Source: Metaphire vulgaris
Taxonomy: Eukaryota > Annelida > Clitellata > Crassiclitellata > Megascolecidae
Direction of reading: 5' to 3'
Length of the DNA stretch: 64,000 bases
NCBI GenBank assembly: GCA_018105865.1
Contig: CM030870.1
Location: 4,004,001-4,068,000, forward strand
Shown: positions 62,201 through 64,000 of the stretch, one piece after another
Position numbering within the stretch: position 1 is the stretch's first letter
Layout of the letters: each line of letters opens with the position of its first letter
Made by a program: the position numbers and the translations under genes
Notes under the pieces: model-generated
Database searches by the model: none
The model's input: only the letters and a program-made list of their open reading frames with translations
What the model was told of the DNA's origin: nothing

Positions 62201-62632
62201 GGTACATTTACTCTGACTCCATATAGGTACTTTACCCTGTTTCGGGGCACTTTTGCTCTGACTTCGTGTGTACATTCTTCGTAAACGTCTCTCAGGAGCG
62301 TAGTAACAACACATTCTTAAAGTATAAAATTATTAACTTGTCCAATGATTCTGGCGAATAATTATTTTTCCTTTTTTCTAACCATCAACGCATACTATTT
62401 GTCAACATTTTAAGCACTTTTAGAATTATCGCCTTAATAATTCACTTCTCAAACCTTTGCGTTCCACCGAATATTGAATTTTAAACCCTCCCCAGGATAC
62501 GGAGGCATCTGTACGAAATTGCAAATATACAGAGGAACAATTCCAATATCTGAGGGTAAGCGGCGTTTCTTTTCTTCCACATAGTCTTCCAGCAGTTGAG
62601 AAGTTTGGCGGAGAATTTACGACGCAAGCGAT
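28184..62632 (-). CDS. Gene span: multi-CUB type I transmembrane protein (21 exons seen, 5' end outside window)
   Basis: Extracellular CUB domains (beta-sandwich binding modules, each about 120 residues here) followed by a Ser/Thr stalk, one membrane helix and a 60-residue tail. Visible coding sequence is 4259 nt, one base short of 1420 codons including stop; the missing base is in exon 47141-47366. All other junctions keep frame: each CUB is a first-half exon (starts phase 1, ends phase 0) plus a second-half exon (starts phase 0, ends phase 1), so whole domains can be duplicated without breaking the frame. First halves begin around E-x-C-G, have S-P-G-Y-P in several, and end D-W-L/I/F-x. Second halves begin I-x-C and contain C-G and G-F-x-x-x-Y. 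Likely a cell-surface receptor or adhesion protein; ligand unknown. It could also be read as two genes if an undetected start lies in an intron, but the phases argue for one. Confidence 0.85.
29047..29256 (-). CDS. CUB gene exon: Ser/Thr-rich stalk with small Cys segment
   Basis: Exactly 70 codons, phase 1 in and out. Encodes repeated SSATTT units from a 27-bp DNA repeat, then PKFNCPKECIVYLNKT and CPTNPSDQ. Likely an O-glycosylated spacer between the last CUB domain and the membrane. Acceptor tctgtcag, donor gtgagc. Confidence 0.75.
29670..29853 (-). CDS. CUB gene exon: CUB10 second half
   Basis: 184 nt, phase 0 in, phase 1 out. Reads IFCHGNNDNEKNR ... MTLSFTNCSNVDVVF ... FNVSYTI. The expected CG is absent. 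Acceptor tttgcag, donor gtgagt. Confidence 0.78.
30666..30862 (-). CDS. CUB gene exon: CUB10 first half
   Basis: 197 nt. Reads EEVCGKSVFTEPTGYISFP ... FNCSYSVVVG ... NDWIS. Has both first-half cysteines. Acceptor atttcag, donor gtaaga. The upstream intron, the largest block between domains, holds LINE-A copy 2 and a LINE fragment. Confidence 0.82.
30900..31255. other. Intron sequence, nothing recognised
   Basis: Contains a short (GTT)n run near 30912. No exon-like frame with matching phases. Confidence 0.4.
31256..32040 (-). mobile_element. LINE fragment, RTE/L1-like RT, split by a MITE
   Basis: Minus-strand RT residues: IDYKQAFDSV (partly frameshifted), then VRIDGKLTEWFNLLAGDRQG, CNLSPYLFILLLEAIL and LNNLRFADDI, with further degraded sequence (LQELTDKINN). 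YADD is changed to FADD. A different lineage from LINE-A. A 143-bp MITE sits inside IDYKQ. Confidence 0.7.
31716..31858. mobile_element. MITE with long perfect inverted ends and telomere-like core
   Basis: CTTGTCGGTTAATTCACCGC and its reverse complement form a 23-bp perfect inverted repeat near the ends (31720-31742, 31832-31854). Flanked by ctataaag (31708-31715, 31859-31866), 8 of 8. Its core is aacccaaaccctaaacctaa-like. Removing it restores the LINE reading across the site. Confidence 0.8.
32165..35750 (-). mobile_element. LINE family A, copy 2 (full length) in CUB gene intron
   Basis: Starts at the 5' double hairpin (35748-35710) and ends in a (TTATTG)n tail (plus strand, about 32169-32189). 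One ORF of LINE-A type with a single frameshift. It lies in the intron between CUB9 and CUB10, in the same orientation as the host gene. Confidence 0.85.
32244..35410 (-). pseudogene. LINE-A copy 2 ORF: endonuclease-RT with one frameshift
   Basis: ATG at 35410 (MYRTYTRSELLSL). Endonuclease motifs VLSETWHED, GDINIHLE and LSDHKLILW, and RT motifs LDFSAAFDTVDH, SGVPQGSALGP and YADDG are intact. The frame breaks near 32955: compared with the fragment at 19944-20759, one base is missing (ttgggtgct versus ttggagtgct). The final 213 codons continue in another frame to 32244 without a stop. Otherwise it encodes about 1055 residues. Confidence 0.85.
35757..35833 (+). repeat. 77-bp direct repeat, copy a (LINE-C tail)
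   Basis: Identical to 36254-36330. Contains tttgtatggcgcttcc, the reverse of the LINE-C 3' end, so both are minus-strand LINE-C tail fragments. The pair flanks the CUB9 second-half exon. Confidence 0.8.
35874..36042 (-). CDS. CUB gene exon: CUB9 second half
   Basis: 169 nt, the shortest CUB exon; phase 0 in, 1 out. IKCLDEGNSLNYSS-KLC ... LPSCSSVQLLY ... FVINYRVAGL. Acceptor cttgtag, donor gtaagt. Sits between identical 77-bp repeats. Confidence 0.78.
36254..36330 (+). repeat. 77-bp direct repeat, copy b
   Basis: Exact copy of 35757-35833, 497 bp away. Confidence 0.8.
36487..36677 (-). CDS. CUB gene exon: CUB9 first half
   Basis: 191 nt; phase 1 in, 0 out. GYCGYSSNNFTDAEGTIVSP ... SSCKYLI ... 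FGNWLS. Acceptor cctgaag, donor gttagt. Confidence 0.78.
37246..37435 (-). CDS. CUB gene exon: CUB8 second half, GC donor
   Basis: 190 nt. ITCVSRRANASLV ... KLCGQRFNISA ... GCSRAAIQFVSG ... GFKLQYNIIKT. Acceptor ctttcag. The donor is CAG|gcaagt, a GC-AG intron, as in the CUB7 exon at 43141-43327. Confidence 0.85.
37820..38153 (+). mobile_element. LINE-C 3' fragment
   Basis: Degraded coding end (TETRF near 37918) followed by gaggcgccatagaaat and acattgcactgcatt, matching the LINE-C terminus. Confidence 0.55.
38174..38361. mobile_element. hAT-type MITE, family M1 copy 2
   Basis: Ends CAGTGTTTAATCTAG and CTATATTAAACACTG; perfect 8-bp duplication acaacggg (38166-38173, 38362-38369). Interior of ccccgg/ggaaattt blocks (188 bp). 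Confidence 0.88.
38411..38622 (-). CDS. CUB gene exon: CUB8 first half
   Basis: 212 nt. EECGKREFSNSTDIITSPGY ... LNCIYHIDIG ... CSNDWLQ. Acceptor gacattcag, donor gtacaa. An in-frame upstream ATG (MSVTILTFVLL) is intronic by phase. Confidence 0.85.
39124..39160. repeat. (TA)n microsatellite
   Basis: Pure TA tract in the CUB7-CUB8 intron. Confidence 0.9.
39835..41532 (-). mobile_element. piggyBac element, internally deleted, TTAA-flanked
   Basis: TTAA at 39831-39834 and 41533-41536. Terminal inverted repeats CCTTTATTTTCCCA on both ends. 1698 bp, too short for a full transposase plus its ends. Palindromic gttcccaaatgggaacgttggg-type motifs occur near 39968, 41158 and 41498 and may be transposase-binding repeats. 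Coding remnants are annotated separately. Confidence 0.88.
40369..40954 (-). pseudogene. piggyBac transposase remnants
   Basis: Upstream piece 40954-40670 is an acidic N-terminus (EADFEESFSDDDANASIPD). Downstream piece 40635-40369 carries the C-terminal piggyBac block (NYATGSVDLFDRLLSTYGP, KKEWWNLLVNAFNTAVV). The catalytic centre between them is missing, so it is inactive. Confidence 0.7.
41575..41671. repeat. 97-bp repeat copy a within LINE-B
   Basis: Same as 41996-42092 except one a/c difference that I saw. Lies in RT coding sequence. Confidence 0.75.
41996..42092. repeat. 97-bp repeat copy b within LINE-B
   Basis: Second copy 421 bp away; LINE-B homology stops just after it, so it marks a rearranged end. 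Confidence 0.75.
42206..42529 (-). pseudogene. LINE ORF2 C-terminal fragment of another lineage
   Basis: Reads FYANKCFEIINNKC ... STNTRLFTVEFSGPRLWDSL and PLEIRNLNQLATIKIHL. The G-P-R-L-W-D-S-L-P block is the LINE RT tail, but the sequence is unlike LINE-A or LINE-B. Confidence 0.6.
43141..43327 (-). CDS. CUB gene exon: CUB7 second half, GC donor
   Basis: 187 nt. ITCSSRDSREAPF ... KQFCGSQSFSAKFKRC ... GFRLHYTIIKP. Acceptor attacag. Donor CAG|gcaagt is a GC-AG intron. Very like CUB8 second half, suggesting a domain-pair duplication that carried the GC donor along. Confidence 0.85.
43531..43866. mobile_element. hAT-type MITE with CAGCGGTTCTCAACC ends
   Basis: CAGCGGTTCTCAACCT at left, AGGTTGAGAACCGCTG at right. 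Perfect 8-bp duplication gtctaagt (43523-43530, 43867-43874). The inside contains gggggtcg blocks. This end sequence closely resembles widespread animal hAT elements. Confidence 0.9.
44100..44320 (-). CDS. CUB gene exon: CUB7 first half
   Basis: 221 nt. GEECGNTVFTNSTGFITSPG ... RINCTYYIEVG ... CISDWFR. Acceptor tctctcag, donor gtatgt. The most canonical CUB half in the gene. Confidence 0.88.
44793..45043. mobile_element. hAT-type MITE with CAGNGGCRTAGCA ends
   Basis: Left CAGTGGCATAGCA, right reverse complement CAGAGGCGTAGCA. Flanks gggaaagg (44785-44792) and ggtaaagg (45044-45051), 7 of 8. The interior has gggggccc runs. A purine-rich stretch (gagaga/ggaa) surrounds it at 44600-45200. Confidence 0.8.
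45327..45396. repeat. (GAT/GAC)n microsatellite
   Basis: Imperfect trinucleotide run in the intron between CUB6 and CUB7. Confidence 0.85.
46047..46456. mobile_element. MITE with GGGGCTGTCCATTAATT ends
   Basis: A perfect 17-bp terminal inverted repeat (46047-46063 and 46440-46456) with inner subterminal inverted blocks (tcaacaattt...aaattgtcga). No convincing target duplication, so the superfamily is unassigned. Its right end lies about 40 bp from the CUB6 second-half exon. Confidence 0.75.
46498..46678 (-). CDS. CUB gene exon: CUB6 second half
   Basis: 181 nt. VRCSSEEPTLVNQ ... RRFCGHQRPFTMLL-RGC ... GFKIQYKIYSE. Acceptor tttcag, donor gtaagg. Confidence 0.85.
47141..47366 (-). CDS. CUB gene exon: CUB6 first half, one base short
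   Basis: 226 nt, whereas every other first-half exon is 2 mod 3 long. Begins D-V-H-C-G-N-S-I, then continues in the next frame as VGPSGIITSPGYPDHYPNG ... INCTYVIKAGG ... CHLDWLE. The missing base lies in the attttgttgg stretch near 47340. Acceptor ctcaag, donor gtgagt. Either a real inactivating allele or a consensus error; the rest of the exon is clean. Confidence 0.8.
47446..47517. mobile_element. Tiny piggyBac-like MITE, 72 bp, TTAA-flanked (copy 1)
   Basis: TTAA-CCCCTTAAC ... GTTAAGGGG-TTAA. The middle shares tccattttacattgagtta with the copy at 58355 in opposite orientation. Confidence 0.75.
47851..47905. repeat. (TA)n/(TATGAATA)n microsatellite
   Basis: TA tract grading into tatatatgaa repeats in the intron between CUB5 and CUB6. 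Confidence 0.85.
48501..48699 (-). CDS. CUB gene exon: CUB5 second half
   Basis: 199 nt. IRCLFNGSQITSN ... RALCGNRTAKIEIFGC ... GFNIHYQIQ. Acceptor atttcag, donor gttatt (weak). Confidence 0.82.
49075..49361 (-). CDS. CUB gene exon: CUB5 first half (longest)
   Basis: 287 nt. TECGNVSHDGSTGNIMSP ... LNCSYYIEVG ... SVYRHDICYSDQLT. About 25 residues longer than its paralogues because of a His/Tyr/Ser-rich insertion before the end. Acceptor atttag, donor gtaagt. Confidence 0.82.
49567..49769. mobile_element. hAT-type MITE, family M1 copy 3
   Basis: Ends CAGTGTTTAATCTAG and CTAGATTAAACGCTG; perfect duplication gtacacca (49559-49566, 49770-49777). Close relative of 38174-38361. Confidence 0.9.
49976..50156 (-). 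CDS. CUB gene exon: CUB4 second half, diverged
   Basis: 181 nt with the right phases (0 in, 1 out), acceptor ccatacag, donor inside a gtaagtaagtaagtaa run. Reads SSAYYPGEYRYMLFKIKSSF ... IIYQAEYFIANNS. It has no cysteine and no C-G, so this half-domain has lost its disulfide. The call rests on position and phase more than sequence. Confidence 0.55.
50451..50695 (+). repeat. Left minisatellite arm (acacttaatcacgtgg units)
   Basis: About fifteen units of 14-17 bp, TTAATCACG followed by TGGACAC, CGACAC or CCATAC. Many units contain the palindrome CACGTG. Confidence 0.9.
50702..50800 (-). mobile_element. LINE-A 3' tail inside the foldback element
   Basis: Plus-strand attattattgttcc ... ctatagcgctgtaac ... 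aaaagcgcttt matches the reversed LINE-A terminus. Only the tail is recognisable. Confidence 0.65.
50801..51917. other. Foldback element core, unrecognised
   Basis: GC-rich, CpG-containing at 50930-51340. Short frames occur on both strands without family resemblance; no transposase motif. Confidence 0.5.
51918..52180 (-). repeat. Right minisatellite arm (gtgattaagtgtcg units)
   Basis: Inverted counterpart of the left arm: units of GTGATTAAGTGTC or GTGATTAACTGTC with GC, G or CAC spacers. Confidence 0.9.
52380..52579 (-). CDS. CUB gene exon: CUB4 first half
   Basis: 200 nt. EIPCGSSYSTLSGRIGLP ... SINCVYNISL ... SISFDFAPLS. Lacks the usual D-W-L end. Acceptor acatag, donor gtgaga. Confidence 0.75.
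52610..52797. mobile_element. hAT-type MITE with CAGGGCTTTTTTC ends
   Basis: CAGGGCTTTTTTC at left, GAAAAAAGCCCTG-like at right. Perfect 8-bp duplication attataat (52602-52609, 52798-52805). The inside has repeated gggaacg/cgttccca palindromes. Confidence 0.9.
52868..52950 (+). mobile_element. SINE 3' fragment
   Basis: Nearly identical to the last third of the SINE at 22143 (ccacctacgtcgctgattgc, gccggagataagcgccgg). Confidence 0.8.
54157..54334 (-). CDS. CUB gene exon: CUB3 second half
   Basis: 178 nt. ILCLNSSKWNPYSGWRYC ... MHFFNCSALL ... AGFRLNYTVYN. Acceptor tttacag, donor gtgagt. Confidence 0.8.
54445..54601. mobile_element. hAT-type MITE, family M1 copy 4 (oldest)
   Basis: CAGTGGCTATTCTAG and CTAGAATAAACACTG; flanks ttttaatg and ttttaaaa match at 6 of 8. 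Interior of ggggg/ttttgg blocks. Confidence 0.75.
54716..54909 (-). CDS. CUB gene exon: CUB3 first half
   Basis: 194 nt. TICGERSLSESKGSISFPY ... TKCNYTIAGG ... CHDKIT. Acceptor ttgatag, donor gtaagt. Confidence 0.82.
54910..56118. other. Intron sequence, nothing recognised
   Basis: AT-rich with CT-rich patches near 55490 and a gcagtgt run at 56040-56090. One TAGGCCTA (55168). No exon with matching phases. Confidence 0.5.
56119..56222. repeat. (TAA)n microsatellite
   Basis: About 100 bp, interrupted by one aacaaca. Confidence 0.95.
56341..56715. repeat. TATTTAAATAC-rich repeat
   Basis: The palindrome tatttaaata recurs many times at both ends, with a less repetitive middle. The right end reads, reversed, cagtgttgtaaagtattt, so this may be a hAT-like MITE with palindromic subterminal repeats. 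Left boundary and duplication not found. Confidence 0.5.
56806..56986 (-). CDS. CUB gene exon: CUB2 second half
   Basis: 181 nt. FLCEGENTMSARLCDRHNYY ... LLYNCQNLTISLV. C-D replaces the usual C-G. Acceptor ttttcag, donor gtaaat. Confidence 0.75.
57879..58274. repeat. Tandem repeat, 3 copies of 132 bp
   Basis: Units begin at 57879, 58011 and 58143 (gacagaaaatccgggtctct) and look identical by eye. Identity implies recent expansion or assembly duplication. Non-coding, in the CUB2 intron region. Confidence 0.95.
58355..58427. mobile_element. Tiny piggyBac-like MITE, 73 bp, TTAA-flanked (copy 2)
   Basis: TTAA-CCCCTTAACTGGG ... CCCAGTTAATGGG-TTAA; TTAA at 58351-58354 and 58428-58431. Same family as 47446-47517. 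Confidence 0.75.
59033..59223 (-). CDS. CUB gene exon: CUB2 first half
   Basis: 191 nt. EMKCGQTEFNTSDGVIALPS ... INCTYRVLANG ... GCIQ. Acceptor tattacag, donor gtatca. Confidence 0.82.
59224..60309. other. Intron; possible unassigned MITE
   Basis: 59873-60015 has inverted C/G-rich blocks (ggcgcccgaggccaag, ggcgcccggggccacg) like a MITE, but I could not find its ends. The rest is unrecognised. Confidence 0.4.
60310..60505 (+). mobile_element. tRNA-derived SINE, second family
   Basis: An A-box-like start (ggatggcagaatggtaatac) is followed by a degenerate B-box region and the tail ggaaaggactttgctttgct. Different body from the 22143 SINE. Confidence 0.55.
60888..61455 (+). mobile_element. LINE-A 3' fragment
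   Basis: ARIDYCNSVLLGLPE, CDHVTPFLRDRLRWLRVPER, a frameshift near 61190, then NLILWNALPD-like sequence and the tail gggctatataaattgtctg plus (AAT)n ending at 61455. Confidence 0.8.
61629..61982 (+). mobile_element. LINE family C 3' end (best copy)
   Basis: Open for 95 codons: GQAPPHLTELFKSP, NVYVPRSRTDITKRRAFAGT, GPSLWNALNPS, then gaggcgctatacaaatgtca and (CATTA)n. Defines the family of the copies at 23575, 35757, 36254 and 37820. Confidence 0.8.
62037..62108 (-). mobile_element. LINE family B tail fragment
   Basis: ttatgcacttctgtagcacc ... atcgatggtacttcaa matches 39380-39440. Confidence 0.75.
62455..62632 (-). CDS. CUB gene exon: CUB1 second half (first exon in window)
   Basis: 178 nt, phase 0 in, 1 out. 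IACVVNSPPNFSTAGRLCG ... RYWNCSSVYLQFRTDA ... GGFKIQYS. Acceptor tgaatag, donor gtttga. Its first-half partner is not seen up to 64000, so the gene continues beyond the window. Confidence 0.8.
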
Positions 62633-62889
62633 CTATTCAATCAGAAAACATGGGAAACACTAACTTGAAGTACTGAAAAATATATAGACATTCAATACAA
62701 GACGTTAGTCATGTTCTACAATCTACAAGCACAGTTGTGGTACAACGAAGAGTCTCTTTGTATCATGTATAACAAAATATTTTTCGAAATAAAGCGCTTT
62801 CTCCTTTGACGGTAAATTCAGAGACTTTGACTCTGGCGAATCTCTTTAGAACTGACTAGTGTTCGCCTAACGACCCTGACCAGAGATAA

Positions 62890-63290
62890 CAGCATAATCA
62901 TCATCATGTGCCATCTTCGAGTCGAAGGTTGGCAGTCACAAGTTGTCGCCACTTTTCTCGATCCTCAGGAATTTTTTTTGTTCTCCATAGTTGTAGTTTT
63001 CAATGATGTCCTCCATCCAAGTTTTTTGAGGTCGTTCCTTTGCTCCTTTCCCTTTGTATTTCCCTTCCAAGATATTTATTGTCTGTTCTGAATATGCGCC
63101 TCTCATTAGAGTTCCAGCGTATTACTGTATGCTTTCTTTTTAGCAATTTGTTTAATCAGGTTTCGCCTACCTCCCTATTCTCGTCAGTATTTCCTGATTG
63201 GCTATTTTATCCCTCCAACTAATTTTCAAGATTCTTCTGAAACACCGCATTTCAAATTCCTCAATTTTCTTCTGCGTAATAACATATGTT
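62890..63290 (-). mobile_element. LINE family D ORF2 C-terminal fragment
   Basis: Minus-strand, frameshifted: EFEMRCFRRILKIS, then WRDKIAN-like sequence, NERRIFRTDNKYL and EDREKWRQLVTANLRLEDG. This is the standard end of an RTE/L1-like endonuclease-RT. Confidence 0.65.
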
Positions 63291-63339
63291 TAACAAATAT
63301 GACGTGGCTTCCAAAATTGCGAAATCTTCTGAAATGGAG

Positions 63340-63650
63340 TAATTCGGGACGGGTAGATGGCAGATTGTTCACGCCCTAAAGCAGCTCGTGGAACGGGATA
63401 GACTCAAATAGGAGCAAAGAGGTCGCCTCAATCTTCCCTTGCTAGAGGGTTGTGGTAGATGTAACAGCAGCTTAGGATATTAAGATAATGTCAGGTCTGG
63501 AGAAAGTAATGACAAACTACTCCAGACTAACGGCGTAAGCCACCTGATTCGCTGTTTGTCTGATAACTAAGATTGCACCATTTCAATAATGCACTTCGCA
63601 ACAATCGATGGCTGGCTCGGATCTGAATCTTAATCTCGTATGGGGCCGTC
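63340..63650 (+). mobile_element. SINE related to 22143 (diverged)
   Basis: Shares the body gtctggagaaagtaatgaca, ccagactaacggc and gccacctgattcgctg with the 22143 SINE; its tRNA-like head is poorly preserved. Confidence 0.65.
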
Positions 63651-63926
63651 CTTAAAGTGCACCACTCTATTTTTCATTTTATTTACCATCCTCCTTGTCA
63701 CAATATGTAAAAAATGTTGGACTTCCTTTAATGCATTGCGCATAAATTTGGTCGCGCATTTTTCGACAGTTTATCCCTCCTCTTGGTACAGTCCGTGATA
63801 AATCTGGCACACATCATCTAAAGTAGTCTACGTCATGCTTTCAAACTAAATTTCTAATAAATGAACAACTGCAATTAAGATGTAAAATTCCAAGTAGCCT
63901 ACCCAATACAATATCATTACTATGCA

Positions 63927-64000
63927 CTAGGGTAGAGCTGTTGCGGTTTCACCTCGTGCAGTTTCGGTCGGTTTCGGTTCGGTTTTTACCGAAAAATCGC
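63927..64000 (+). mobile_element. hAT-like terminus running off the window
   Basis: gtagagctgttgcggtttca followed by ttcggt repeats; its start matches 26759. Truncated by the window end. Confidence 0.35.

Noticed and set aside
62100..62314. Lys/Pro/Val-rich ORF with repeated motifs
   Set aside because: Runs through the LINE-B tail and simple repeats of tctgactcc; no domain.

Overview
This window is from an animal nuclear genome. Genes are split by GT-AG (and two GC-AG) introns, the extracellular CUB and TRIM/kelch modules are metazoan, and most of the DNA is retrotransposons, tRNA-derived SINEs, MITEs and microsatellites. A marine invertebrate fits best. The palindrome TAGGCCTA is strikingly common in the non-coding DNA (at least ten copies by eye); I associate that with invertebrate deuterostomes such as tunicates or echinoderms, but this is a weak inference. 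There are no operons, CRISPR arrays, rRNAs or convincing intact tRNAs.

Layout. 12-3895: full-length CR1/L2-like LINE (family A, copy 1) with an intact ORF beginning at an ATG at 631. 3896-13301: Ty3/Gypsy LTR retrotransposon on the minus strand, with seven single-base frameshifts, no recognisable 3' LTR, and a very long, repeat-bearing N-terminal Gag extension. 15326-19434 (+): a two-exon TRIM-kelch gene whose intron holds one LINE fragment nested in another. 19944-27800: repeat-rich intergenic DNA with LINE fragments, a mariner-type transposase relic, a SINE, inverted-repeat families and hAT-type MITEs. 28184-62632 and beyond (-): one large gene for a type I membrane protein. Twenty-one exons are visible: nine complete CUB domains plus the second half of a tenth, then a Ser/Thr-rich stalk, one transmembrane helix and a short cytoplasmic tail. 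The gene's 5' end lies beyond the right edge. Its introns carry LINE-A copy 2 (32165-35750), a LINE-B split by a piggyBac element at a TTAA, a foldback-like transposon with minisatellite arms (50440-52191), many MITEs, a 3 x 132-bp tandem repeat and SINEs.

The CUB gene is the best-supported new gene model. Every CUB domain is made of two exons: the first-half exon is 2 mod 3 long (phase 1 start, phase 0 end) and the second-half exon is 1 mod 3 long (phase 0 start, phase 1 end), so modules are symmetric 1-1 units. All 21 exons chain in frame except for one base missing in the exon at 47141-47366. The TRIM-kelch gene likewise joins in phase 1 to give 672 codons plus a stop. The transposable elements are passengers that explain almost all remaining sequence. 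Ten non-autonomous elements are flanked by 8-bp target duplications (six perfect, one perfect with an extra base, three imperfect), and three elements are flanked by TTAA.

Many apparent ORF starts here are TTG or GTG. For real genes I moved starts to the nearest sensible ATG.
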